DNA from: Hydractinia symbiolongicarpus
Taxonomy: Eukaryota; Cnidaria; Hydrozoa; Anthoathecata; Hydractiniidae
Reading direction: 5' to 3'
DNA: 64,000 bases
Assembly: GCF_029227915.1 (NCBI RefSeq)
Contig: NC_079879.1
Coordinates: forward strand, 15,936,001 to 16,000,000
Below the pieces are notes generated by a model. It saw nothing but the letters and a program-made list of their open reading frames with translations, did not search any database and was not told where the DNA came from. Positions 29,401 to 41,616 of this stretch are shown here, in pieces; the stretch's first letter is position 1, and each line of letters opens with the position of its first letter. A program made the position numbers and the translations under genes.

Positions 29401-32400
29401 TTTATAGGACTGTGCACGTAGTTAAGAGTGCTCTAAGGCAACCTCGCCAATGAAACGACTTGGGACGTTGTAGCGCATTGAGACTGGAAGGACTAGGCCA
29501 ATGGTTACCTGCGCAGACAGGTGAAACCACGTGATTTACGTGTGAGGCCTTTATTAGACTGCAAAAGGCCATATCACAGCCTTTATAGGACTGTTTTCTA
29601 AGGCAACTTCGCCAATGAAAACAACTTGAAACGTTGTAGCGCATTTAGACTGGAAGGAATAGTCCAATGGTAACCTGCACAGGCAAATGGAACCACGTGA
29701 TTTACGTGTGAGGCCTTTATTAGACTGAAAAAGGCCATAATACAGCCTTTATAGGACTGTGCACGTAGTTAAGAGTGTTCTAAGGCAACTTCGCCAATCA
29801 AAACGTCTTGGGACGTTGTAGCGCATTGAGGGTGGAAGGACTAGGCCAATGGTAACCTGCGCAGACAAATATGGAACCACGTGATTTACGTGTGAGTCCT
29901 TTATTAGACTGCAAAAGTCCATATTACAGCTTTTATAGGACTGTGCACGTAGTTAAGAGTGTTCTCAAGCAACTTTGCCAATGAAAACAACTTGGGACGT
30001 TGTAACGCAATGAGACTTGAAGGACTAGTCCAATGGTAGCCTGCACAGGCAGATGGAACCACGTGATTAACGTGTGAAGCCTTTATTAGACTGCAAAAGG
30101 CCATATTACGGCCTTTATAGGACTGTGCACGTAGTTAAGAGTGTTGTAAGGCAACGGCGATAATGAAAACAACTTGGGAGGTTGTAGCGCATTAAGATAA
30201 GAAGGACTAGGCCAATGGTAACCTGCGCAGACAGGTGAAACCACGTGATTTACGTGTGATGCCTTTATTAGACTGCAAAAGGCCATATTACAGCCATTAT
30301 AGGACGGTGCACGTAGTTAAGAATGCTGTAAAGCAACAGCGCTAATGAAAACAACTAGGGACGTAGTAGCGCATTGAGACTGGAACGATTAGTCCAAAGG
30401 TAACCTGCGCACGCAGTTGAAACCACGTGATTTACGTGTGAAGCCTTTATTAGACTGCAAAAGGCCATACTACAGCTTTTATAGGACTGTGCACGTAGTT
30501 AAGACTGTTGTAAGGCAACGGCGGTAATGAAAACGACTTGGGACGTTGTAGCGCATTGAGACTGGAAGGAATAGTCCAATGGTGACCTGCACAGGAAAAT
30601 GGAACCACGTGATTTACGTGTGAGGACTTTATTAGACTGCAAAAGGCCATACTACAGCTTTTATAGGACTGTGAACGTAGTTAAGACTGTTGTAAGGCAA
30701 CGGCGCTAATGAAAACGACTTGGGACGTTGTAGCGCATTGAGACTGGAAGGAATAGTCCAATGGTGACCTGCACAGGAAAATGGAACCACGTGATTTACG
30801 TGTGAGGTCTTTGTTAGACTGCAAAAAGCCATATTACAGCCTTTATAGGACTGTGCACGTAGTTAAGAGTGCTCTAAGGCAACCTTGTTAATGAAACGAC
30901 TTGGGACGTTGTAGCGCATTGAGACTGGAAGGACTAGGCCATTGGTGACCTGCACAGGAAAATGGAACCAAATGATTTACGTGTAAGGTCTTTGTTAGAC
31001 TGCAAAAAGCCATATTACAGCCTTTATAGGACTGTGCACGTAGTTAAGAGTGCTCTAAGGCAACCTCGTTAATGAAACGACTTGGGACGTTGTAGCGCAT
31101 TGAAAATGGAAGGACTAGGCCAATGGTAACCTGCGCAGACAGGTGAAACCACGTGATTTACGTGTGAGGCCTTTATTAGACTGCAAAAGGCCATATTACA
31201 GCCTTTATAGGACTGTGCACGTAGTTAAGAGTGTTCTAAGGCAACTTCTCCAATGAAAACGACTTGGAACGTTGCAGTGCATTGAGACTGGAGAGATTAG
31301 TCCAAAGGTAACCTTTGCAGGCAGGTGAAACCACGTGATTAACGTGTGAAGCCTTTATTAGACTGCAAAAGGCCATATTACGGCCTTTATAGGACTGTGC
31401 ACGTAGTTAAGAGTGTTGTAAGGCAACGGCGATAATGAAAACGACTTGGGACGTTGTAGCGCATTGAAACTGTAAGGACTAGGCCAATGGTAACCTGCGC
31501 AGGCAGATGGAACCACGTGATTTACGTGTGATGCCTTTATTAGACTGCAAAAGGCCATATTACAGCCTTTATAGGACTGTGCACGTAGTTAAGAATGCTG
31601 TAAAGCAACGGCGCTAATGAAAACAACTTGGGACATTGTAACGCAATGAGACTTGAAGGACTAGTCCAATGGTAACCTGCACAGGCAAATGGAACCACGT
31701 GATTTACGTGTGAGGCCTTTATTAGACTCAAAAAGGCCATAATACAGCCTTTATAGGACTGTGCACGTAGTTAAGAGTGTTGTAAGGCAACGCCACTAAT
31801 GAAAACGACTTGGGACGTTGTAGCGCATTGAGACTGGAAGGAATAGTCCAATGGTGACCTGCACAGGAAAATGGAACCACGTGATTTACGTGTGAGGCTT
31901 TTATTAGACTGCAAAAGGCCATATTACAGCCTTTATAGGACTGTGCACGTAGTTAAGAGTGCTCTAAGGCAACCTCGTTAATGAAACGACTTGGGACGTT
32001 ATAGCGCATTGAGACTGGAAGGACTAGGCCATTGGTGACCTGCACAGGAAAATGAAACCACGTGATTTACGTGTGAGGCCTTTATTAGACTGCAAAAGGC
32101 CATATTACAGCCTTTATAGGACTGTGCACGTAGTTAAGAGTGCTCTAAGGCAACCTCGCCAATGAAACGACTTGGGACGTTGTAGCGCATTGAAAATGGA
32201 AGGACTAGGCCAATGGTAACCTGCGCAGACAGGTGAAACCACGTGATTTACGTGTGAGGCCTTTATTAGACTGCAAAAGGCCATATTACAGCCTTTATAG
32301 GACTGTGCACGTAGTTAAAAGTGTTCTAAGGCAACTTCTCCAATGAAAACGACTTGGAACGTTGCAGTGCATTGAGACTGGAACGATTAGTCCAAAGGTA

Positions 32401-34047
32401 ACCTTCGCAGGCAGGTGAAACCACGTGACTAACGTGTGAAGCCTTTATTAGACTGCAAAAGGCCATATTACGGCCTTTATAGGACTGTGCACGTAGTTAA
32501 GAGTGTTGTAAGGCAACGGTGATAATGAAAACGACTTGGAACGTTGTAGCGCATTGAAACTGTAAGGACTAGGCCAATGGTAACCTGCGCAGACAGGTGA
32601 AACCACGTGATTTACGTGTGATGCCTTTATTAGACTGCAAAAGGCCATATTACAGCCTTTATAGGACTGTGCACGTAGTTAAGAATGCTGTAAAGCAACG
32701 GCGCTAATGAAAACAACTTGGGACGTTGTAACGCAATGAGACTTGAAGGACTAGTCCAATGGTAGCCTGCACAGGCAGATGGAACCACGTGATTTACGTG
32801 TGAAGCCTTTATTAGACTGCAAAAGGCCATACTACAGCTTTTATAGGACTGTGCACGTAGTTAAGACTGTTGTAAGGCAACGGCGGTAATGAAAACGACT
32901 TGGGACGTTATAGCGCATTGAGACTGGAAGGAATAGCTTATTGGTGACCTGCACAGGAAAATAGAACCACGTGATTTACGTGTGAGGCCTTTATTAGACT
33001 GCAAAAGGCCATATTACAGCCTTTATAGGACTGTGCACGTAGTTAAGAGTGCTCTAAGGCAAACTCGCCAATGAAACGACTTGGGACGTTGTAGCGCATT
33101 GAGACTTAAAGGACTAGGCCAATGGTAACCTGCGCAGACCGGTGAAGCCACGTGATTTACGTGTGAGGCCTTTTTTAGACTACAAAAGGCCATATTACAG
33201 CCTTTGTAAGACTGTGCACATAGTTAAGAGTGTTGTAAGGCAACGGCGATAATGAAAACGACTTGGGACATTGTAGCGCATTGAGACTGGAAGGAATAGT
33301 CCAATGGTGACCTGCACAGGCAAAAGGAACCACGTGATTTACATGTGAGGCCTTTATTAGACTGCAAAAGGCCATATTACAGCCTTTATAGGACTGTGCA
33401 CGTAGTTAAGAGTGCTCTAAGGCAACCTCGCCAATGAAACGACTTGGGACGTTGTAGCGCATTGAGACTGGAAGGACTAGGCCAATGGTTACCTGCGCAG
33501 ACAGGTGAAACCACGTGATTTACGTGTGAGGCCTTTATTAGACTGCAAAAGGCCATATCACAGCCTTTATAGGACTGTTTTCTAAGGCAACTTCGCCAAT
33601 GAAAACAACTTGAAACGTTGTAGCGCATTTAGACTGGAAGGAATAGTCCAATGGTAACCTGCACAGGCAAATGGAACCACGTGATTTACGTGTGAGGCCT
33701 TTATTAGACTGAAAAAGGCCATAATACAGCCTTTATAGGACTGTGCACGTAGTTAAGAGTGTTCTAAGGCAACTTCGCCAATCAAAACGTCTTGGGACGT
33801 TGTAGCGCATTGAGGGTGGAAGGACTAGGCCAATGGTAACCTGCGCAGACAAATATGGAACCACGTGATTTACGTGTGAGTCCTTTATTAGACTGCAAAA
33901 GTCCATATTACAGCTTTTATAGGACTGTGCACGTAGTTAAGAGTGTTCTCAAGCAACTTTGCCAATGAAAACAACTTGGGACGTTGTAACGCAATGAGAC
34001 TTGAAGGACTAGTCCAATGGTAGCCTGCACAGGCAGATGGAACCACG
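26080..34047 (-). repeat. Near-identical 3984-bp tandem duplication inside the satellite
   Basis: 26080-30063 and 30064-34047 are almost base-identical: landmark monomers at 26102, 26466, 26648, 27374, 27556, 27744, 28464, 29191 and 29402 all recur exactly 3984 bp later. It contains about 22 monomers including rare variants (cgcaatgagacttgaagg, caaatatggaacc). Its last part is repeated again at an offset of 1440 (33386 to 34826, 33888 to 35328). High identity implies a recent event or, alternatively, an assembly duplication. Confidence 0.9.
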
Positions 34048-37000
34048 TGATTTACGTGTAAGGCCTTTATTAGACTGCAATAGGCCATATTACAGCCTTT
34101 AAAGGACTGTGCACGTAGTTAAGAGTGTTGTAAGGCAACGGTGATAATGAAAACGACTTGGGACGTTGTAGCGCATTGAGGGTGGAAGGACTAGGCCAAT
34201 GGTAACCTGCGCAGACAGGTGAAACCACGTGATTTACGTGTGATGCCTTTATTAGACTGCAAAAGGCCATATTACAGCCTTTATAGGACTGTGCACGTAG
34301 TTAAGAATGCTGTAAAGCAACGGCGCTAATGAAAACAACTAGGGACGTAGTAGCGCATTGAGACTGGAACGATTAGTCCAAAGGTGACCTGCGCACGCTG
34401 TTGAAACCACGTGATTTACGTGTGAAGCCTTTATTAGACTGCAAAAGGCCATACTACAGCTTTTATAGGACTGTGCACGTAGTTAAGACTGTTGTAAGGC
34501 AACGGCGGTAATGAAAACGACTTGGGACGTTATAGCGCATTGAGACTGGAAGGAATAGTCCAATGGTGACCTGCACAGGAAAATGGAACCACGTGATTTA
34601 CGTGTGAGGCCTTTATTAGACTGCAAAAGGCCACATTACAGCCTTTATAGGACTGTGCACGTAGTTAAGAGTGCTCTAAGGCAACCTCGTTAATGAAACG
34701 ATTTGGGACGTTGTAGCGCATTGAGACTGGAAGGACTAGGCCAATGGTGACCTGCACAGGAAAATAGAACCACGTGATTTACGTGTGAGGCCTTTATTAG
34801 ACTGCAAAAGGCCATATTGCAGCCTTTATAGGACTGTGCACGTAGTTAAGAGTGCTCTAAGGCAACCTCGCCAATGAAACGACTTGGGACGTTGTAGCGC
34901 ATTGAGACTGGAAGGACTAGGCCAATGGTTACCTGCGCAGACAGGTGAAACCACGTGATTTACGTGTGAGGCCTTTATTAGACTGCAAAATGCCATATCA
35001 CAGCCTTTATAGGACTGTTTTCTAAGGCAACTTCGCCAATGAAAACAACTTGAAACGTTGTAGCGCATTTAGACTGGAAGGAATAGTCCAATGGTAACCT
35101 GCACAGGCAAATGGAACCACGTGATTTACGTGTGAGGCCTTTATTAGACTGAAAAAGGCCATAATACAGCCTTTATAGGACTGTGCACGTAGTTAAGAGT
35201 GTTCTAAGGCAACTTCGCCAATCAAAACGTCTTGGGACGTTGTAGCGCATTGAGGGTGGAAGGACTAGGCCAATGGTAACCTGCGCAGACAAATATGGAA
35301 CCACGTGATTTACGTGTGAGTCCTTTATTAGACTGCAAAAGTCCATATTACAGCTTTTATAGGACTGTGCACGTAGTTAAGAGTGTTCTCAAGCAACTTT
35401 GCCAATGAAAACAACTTGGGACGTTGTAACGCAATGAGACTTGAAGGACTAGTCCAATGGTAGCCTGCACAGGCAGATGGAACCACGTGATTTACGTGTA
35501 AGGCCTTTATTAGACTGCAATAGGCCATATTACAGCCTTTATAGGACTGTGCACGTAGTTAAGAGTGCTGTAAGGCAACGGCGATAATGAAAACGACTTG
35601 GGACGTTGTAGCGCATTGAAACTGTAAGGACTAGGCCAATGGTAACCTGCGCAGACAGGTGAAACCACGTGATTTACGTGTGATGCCTTTATTAGACTGC
35701 AAAAGGCCATATTACAGCCTTTATAGGACTGTGCACGTAGTTAAGAATGCTGTTAAAGCAACGGCGCTAATGAAAACAACTAGGGACGTAGTAGCGCATT
35801 GAGACTGGAACGATTAGTCCAAAGGTAACCTGCGCACGCAGTTGAAACCACGTGATTTACGTGTGAAGCCTTTATTAGACTGCAAAAGGCCATACTACAG
35901 CTTTTATAGGACTGTGCACGTAGTTAAGACTGTTGTAAGGCAACGGCGGTAATGAAAACGACTTGGGACGTTATAGCGCATTGAGACTGGAAGGAATAGT
36001 CCAATGGTGACCTGCACAGGAAAATGGAACCACGTGATTTACGTGTGAGGCCTTTATTAGACTGCAAAAGGCCATATTACAGCCTTTATAGGACTGTGCA
36101 CGTAGTTAAGAGTGCTCTAAGGCAACCTCGTTAATGAAACGATTTGGGACGTTGTAGCGCATTGAGACTGGAAGGACTAGGCCAATGGTGACCTGCACAG
36201 GAAAATAGAACCACGTGATTTACGTGTGAGGACTTTATTAGACTGCAAAAGGCCATATTGCAGCCTTTATAGGACTGTGCACGTAGTTAAGAGTGCTCTA
36301 AGGCAACCTCGCCAATGAAACGACTTGGGACGTTGTAGCGCATTCAGAATGGAAGGACTAGGCCAATGGTAACCTGCGCAGACAGGTGAAACCACGTGAT
36401 TTACGTGTGAGGTCTTTATTAGACTGCAAAAGGCCATATTACAGCCTTTATAGGACTGTGCACGTAGTTAAGAGTGTTCTAAGGCAACTTCTCCAATGAA
36501 AACGACTTGGAACGTTGCAGTGCATTGAGACTGGAACGATTAGTCCAAAGGTAACCTTCGCAGGCAGGTGAAACCACGTGATTAACGTGTGAAGCCTTTA
36601 TTAGACTGCAAAAGGCCATATTACGGCCTTTATAGGACTGTGCACGTAGTTAAGAGTGTTGTAAGGCAACGGCGATAATGAAAACGACTTGGGACGTTGT
36701 AGCGCATTGAAACTGTAAGGACTAGGCCAATGGTAACCTGCGCAGACAGGTGAAACCACGTGATTTACGTGTGATGCCTTTATTAGACTGCAAAAGGCCA
36801 TATTACAGCATTTATAGGACTGTGCACGTAGTTAAGAGTGTTGTAAAGCAACGCCACTAATGAAAACGACTTGAGACGTTGTAGTGCATTGAGGCTGGAA
36901 GGACTAGGCCAATGGTTACCTGCGCAGACAGGTGAAACCACGTGATTTACGTGTGAGGCCTTTATTAGACTGCAAAAGGCCATATCACAGCCTTTATAGG

Positions 37001-40000
37001 ACTGTTTTCTAAGGCAACTTCGCCAATGAAAACAACTTGAAACGTTGTAGCGCATTTAGACTGGAAGGAATAGTCCAATGGTAACCTGCACAGGCAAATT
37101 GAACCACGTGATTTACGTGTGAGGCCTTTATTAGACTGAAAAAGGCCATAATACAGCCTTTATAGGACTGTGCACGTAGTTAAGAGTGTTCTAAGGCAAC
37201 TTCGCCAATCAAAACGACTTGGGACGTTGTAGCGCATTGAGACTGGAAGGACTAGGCCAATGGTAACCTGCGCAGACAAATGGAACTACGTGATTTACGT
37301 GTGAGACCTTTATTAGACTGCAAAAGTCCATATTACAGCTTTTATAGGACTGTGCACGTAGTTAAGAGTGTTCTAAAGCAACTTTGCCAATGAAAACAAC
37401 TTGGGACGTTGTAGCGCATTGAGACTGGAACGATTAGTCCAAAGGTAACCTGCGCACGCAGTTGAAACCACGTGATTTACGAGTGAAGCCTTTTTTAGAC
37501 TGCAAAAGGCCATACTACAGCTTTTATAGGACTGTGCACGTAGTCAAGAGTGTTGTAAGGCAACGGCGCTAATGAAAACGACTTGGGACGTTGTAGCACA
37601 TTGAGACTTAAAGGACTAGGCCAATGGTAACCTGCGCAGACCGGTGAAGCCACGTGATTTACGTGTGAGGCCTTTTTTAGACTACAAAAGGCCATATTAC
37701 AGCCTTTGTAAGACTGTACACATAGTTAAGAGTGTTGTAAGGCAACGGCGATAATGAAAACGACTTGGGACATTGTAGCGCATTGAGACTGGAAGGAATA
37801 GTCCAATGGTGACCTGCACAGGAAAATGGAACCACGTGATTTACATGTGAGGGCTTTATTAGACTGCAAAAGGCCATATTACAGCCTTTATAGGACTGTG
37901 CACGTAGTTAAGAGTGCTGTAAGGCAACCTCGCCAATGAAACGACTTGGGACGTTGTAGCGCATTGAGACTGGAAGGACTAGGCCAATGGTAACCTGCGC
38001 AGACAGGTGAAACCACGTGATTTACGTGTGAGGCCTTTATTAGACTGCAAAAGGCCATATTACAGCCTTTATAGGACTGTGCACGTAGTTAAGAATGCTG
38101 TAAAGCAACGGCGCTAATGAAAACAACTTAGGACGTTGTAACGCAATGAGACTGGAAGGACTAGTCCAATGGTAGCCTGCACAGGCAGATGGAACCACGT
38201 GATTTACGTGTAAGGCCTTTATTAGACTGCAAATGGCCATATTACAGCCTTTATAGGACTGTGCACGTAGTTAAGAGTGTTGTAAAGCAACGCCACTAAT
38301 GAAAACGACTTGGGACGTTGTAGTGCATTGAGGCTGGAAGGACTAGGCCAATGGTTACCTGCGCAGACAGGTGAAACCACGTGATTTACGTGTGAGGCCT
38401 TTATTAGACTGCAAAAGGCCATATCACAGCCTTTATAGGACTGTTTTCTAAGGCAACTTCGCCAATGAAAACAACTTGAAACGTTGTAGCGCATTTAGAC
38501 TGGAAGAAATAGTCCAATGGTAACCTGCACAGGCAAATGGAACCACGTGATTTACGTGTGAGGCCTTTATTAGACTGAAAAAGGCCATAATACAGCCTTT
38601 ATAGGACTGTGCACGTAGTTAAGAGTGTTCTAAGGCAACTTCGCCAATCAAAACGTCTTGGGACGTTGTAGCGCATTGAGAGTGGAAGGACTAGGCCAAG
38701 GGTAACCTGCGCAGACAAATGGAACTACGTGATTTACGTGTGAGGCCTTTATTAGACTGCAAAAGTCCATATTACAGCTTTTATAGGACTGTGCACGTAG
38801 TTAAGAATGCTGTAAAGCAACGGCGCTAATGAAAACAACTTGGGACGTTGTAACGCAATGAGAATGGAAGGACTAGTCCAATGGTAGCCTGCACAGGCAG
38901 ATGGAACCACGTGATTTACGTGTAAGGCCTTTATTAGACTGCAAATGGCCATATTACAGCCTTTATAGGACTGTGCACGTAGTTAAGAGTGTTGTAAAGC
39001 AACGCCACTAATGAAAACGACTTGGGACGTTGTAGTGCATTGAGGCTGGAAGGACTAGGCCAATGGTTACCTGCGCAGACAGGTGAAACCACGTGATTTA
39101 CGTGTGAGGCCTTTATTAGACTGCAAAAGGCCATATCACAGCCTTTATAGGACTGTTTTCTAAGGCAACTTCGCCAATGAAAACAACTTGAAACGTTGTA
39201 GCGCATTTAGACTGGAAGGAATAGTCTAATGGTAACCTGCACAGGCAAATAGAACCACGTGATTTACGTGTGAGGCCTTTATTAGACTGAAAAAGGCCAT
39301 AATACAGCCTTTATAGGACTGTGCACGTAGTTAAGAGTGTTCTAAGGCAACTTCGCCAATCAAAACGTCTTGGGACGTTGTAGCGCATTGAGGGTGGAAG
39401 GACTAGGCCAATGGTAACCTGCGCAGACAAATGGAACTACGTGATTTACGTGTGAGGCCTTTATTAAACTGCAAAAGTCCATATTACAGCCTTTATAGGA
39501 CTGTGCACGTAGTTAAGAGTGTTCTAAAGCAACTTTGCCAATGAAAACAACTTGGGACGTTGTAGCGCATTGAGACTGGAACGATTAGTCCAAAGGTAAC
39601 CTGCGCACGCAATTGAAACCACGTGATTTACGTGTGAAGCCTTTTTTAGACTGCAAAAGGCCATACTACAGCTTTTATAGGACTGTGCACGTAGTCAAGA
39701 GTGATGTAAGGCAACGGCGCTAATGAAAACGACTTGGGACGTTGTAGCACATTGAGACTTAAAGGACTAGGCCAATGGTAACCTGCGCAGACCGGTGAAG
39801 CCACGTGATTTACGTGTGAGGCCTTTTTTAGACTACAAAAGGCCATTTTACAGCCTTTGTAAGACTGTGCACATAGTTAAGAGTGTTGTAAGGCAACGGC
39901 GATAATGAAAACGACTTGGGACATTGTAGGGCATTGAGACTGGAAGGAATAGTCCAATGGTGACCTGCACAGGAAAATGGAACCATGTGATTTACATGTG

Positions 40001-40554
40001 AGGCTTTTATTAGACTGCAAAAAGCCATATTACAGCCTTTATAGGACTGTGCACGTAGTTAAGAGTGCTCTAAGGCAACCTCGCCAATGAAACGACTTGG
40101 GACGTTGTAGCGCATTGAGACTGGAAGGACTAGGCCAATGGTAACCTGCGCAGACAGGTGAAACCACGTGATTTACGTGTGAGGCCTTTATTAGACTGCA
40201 AAAGGCCATATTACAGCCTTTATAGGACTGTGCACGTAGTTAAGAGTGTTCTAAGGCAACTTCTCCAATGAAAACGACTTGGGACGTTGCAGTGCATTGA
40301 GACTGGAACGATTAGTCCAAAGGTAACCTGCGCAGGCAGGTGAAACCACGTGATTAACGTGTGAAGCCTTTATTAGACTGCAAAAGGCCATATTACGGCC
40401 TTTATAGGACTGTGCACGTAGTTAAGAGTGTTGTAAGGCAACGGCGATAATGAAAACGACTTGGGACGTTGTAGCGCATTGAAACTGTAAGGACTAGGCC
40501 AATGGTAACCTGCGCAGGCAGGTGAAACCACGTGATTTACGTGTGATGCCTTTA

Positions 40555-40974
40555 TTAGACTGCAAAAGGCCATATTACAGCCTTTATAGGACTGTGCACG
40601 TAGTTAAGAGAAGTAGCGCTTACATATCGAACTTTTTTTAAAATCTTATTCTGTACCTCTTGCCTCCCTTCGTCCTGACCTTTTGCAATTAGCTGAGCAT
40701 GCTCCTGTTCATTGATGGTGTTAACGATCTGTTTAACACGTTGACGTATCTGTTCCTTTAATAGCATATACTTTTTATATTTCTGTATAATGAGGGTGAA
40801 TTCATAGTTGCTAATGATTCCATTTTCAATTGCTTTTGAAATAAGATCAATGATGGAATTCAGCTTTGTCTCCGCAAGTAACCTTATAGTCTCAAGTTTT
40901 TTGGACACACCCAACCTTTTCCCGGCGTTCGGCAGACCGGCTATTATAATACCGCCCATGGCAATACATGGCAA
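40555..40974 (-). pseudogene. Small Polinton ORF fused to satellite at its 3' end
   Basis: A 139-codon open frame. Its first part (from 40974 or a second ATG at 40959) starts MGGIIIAGLPNAGKRLG, followed by a helical, charged stretch with ISKAIENGIISNYEFTLI and KYKKYMLLKEQIR, a pattern I recognise from small unassigned cnidarian Polinton-associated proteins. The last 18 codons are pure satellite: the frame crosses the joint at 40610/40611 and stops inside a monomer. The native 3' end is therefore missing or replaced. Function unknown; helical segments could form a coiled coil. It overlaps in a different frame the tail of the upstream minus-strand gene near a short gcaatacatg duplication. Confidence 0.55.
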
Positions 40975-40975
40975 T

Positions 40976-41598
40976 ACATATAATATATTCGTCTGTTAAC
41001 ATGACCTCGAGACGGTCCGTAGAGCCCTTCAGGTGAAGGTACGTTGGAGTGTCAAAACTCCAGGTCAGCATGTCCCCCCAAGCGTTTAGCTCCTTGGTGG
41101 GGAGCAAAGCGAGATTTTTTGATTTTTTACCGTCAAGTAGGCAGTCGTCCTCATCCAACTGGGGACAAACAAGTCTCAATCTATGGTAAACATCAGTCCT
41201 GTAGTATGCATCATAATCACCCATCATAAAGTATTTTTTTGCGGGATCGTAGGGTAGGCCCAAGAGCTCTTGCAGTTGTCGATTCATCACCACCAAGTAC
41301 CCGTCACTGACACGGAGCCTATAGAGTCCATTTGTCAAGACAAAAGCTTAATCTTGTCCTCTGCCTGACTGTTGACAATAGTCGCCAGATCCTCAATCCT
41401 GTACAGGCCGTTCAGGATCTCAATTTAAGTCACCCTCTGATCATGCCCTATTTTACGTATAGTAAACTCATTGTTACTGTACAGGTTCAGCCATACAGGC
41501 CTGATACTGATCTATTTCAAGGCTATCCTACTATCCTGCCCCAGGTAGTCCTCAAATATCGTAGGCTTTTCGATATCAGTGATATACAGTTGCTTCAT
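40976..41598 (-). pseudogene. Probable minor virion/structural protein, broken
   Basis: A reading frame starting with ATG at 41598 continues through two stops (TAG, TAA) and a frameshift near 41338 into a good open stretch (41338 to about 40980) containing NGLYRIEDL, LQELLGLPYD, HRLRLVCPQLDEDD and the terminal pattern YLHLKGSTDRLEVMLTDE. The order (N-terminal beta-rich part, an LGL/LGF segment, a receptor-like middle, then a STDRLEV..TDE tail) resembles proteins found next to the capsid gene in Polintons, so a penton or minor-capsid role is plausible but not proven. It diverges from the major capsid gene with only 18 bp between the two start codons. Confidence 0.5.
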
Positions 41599-41616
41599 CT
41601 TTTCTTCTCAGAAAGG
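41599..41616. promoter_or_regulatory. 18-bp divergent start region, capsid and minor structural gene
   Basis: Only these 18 bases (cttttcttctcagaaagg) separate the minus-strand ATG at 41598 from the capsid ATG at 41617. If both starts are right, transcription signals must lie inside the coding regions. The stretch is purine/pyrimidine-biased and weakly self-complementary. No TAATAAAG is present. Confidence 0.35.

Larger units (their letters stand above)
6657..40610 (-). repeat. Satellite array, right arm (same 182-bp monomer, inverted)
   Basis: About 186 monomers of the same family as the left arm, read on the opposite strand. Typical plus-strand landmarks are aaggccatattacagcc, tgtgcacgtagttaagag, gaaaacgacttgggacg, ccacgtgatttacgtgtg and aggcctttattagactgc. 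Period is 182 bp, with a recurrent shortened variant of about 166 bp. Higher-order repeats are nested at several scales and are listed separately. One non-integral joint lies near 13148, where a monomer is cut and another begins mid-unit. The arm ends abruptly at 40610, mid-monomer, against Polinton sequence. Confidence 0.97.

Noticed and set aside
161-40573. Some ninety short open frames of about 60-90 residues in the satellite, with near-identical products (HVNHVV..CAGYHW and KAVIWPFAV patterns)
   Set aside because: They recur once per monomer on one strand, 182 bp is not a multiple of 3, many monomers have the frame broken, and differences do not favour synonymous sites by eye. Treated as repeat by-products.
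1-40610. Hammerhead ribozyme or retrozyme origin of the tandem repeat
   Set aside because: I looked for the CUGANGA and GAAA core arrangement on both strands of typical monomers; GAAAC occurs but no matching CUGANGA partner.
1-40610. tRNA-like SINE or 5S-type origin of the monomer (a TGGCCTAGTCC string resembles box A)
   Set aside because: No box B at proper spacing, no acceptor stem, and the order of possible boxes is wrong.
1-40610. CRISPR array
   Set aside because: The unit is 182 bp, fully repetitive without unique spacers, in an animal genome.
40611-40625. AGTAGCGCT as a Polinton terminal inverted repeat start
   Set aside because: No matching inverted copy at the right side, and it lies within an open frame continuing from the element.
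41332-41616. N-terminal extension of the capsid frame
   Set aside because: Open but without capsid-like sequence; it is the shadow of the opposite-strand structural gene, and ATG 41617 fits better.
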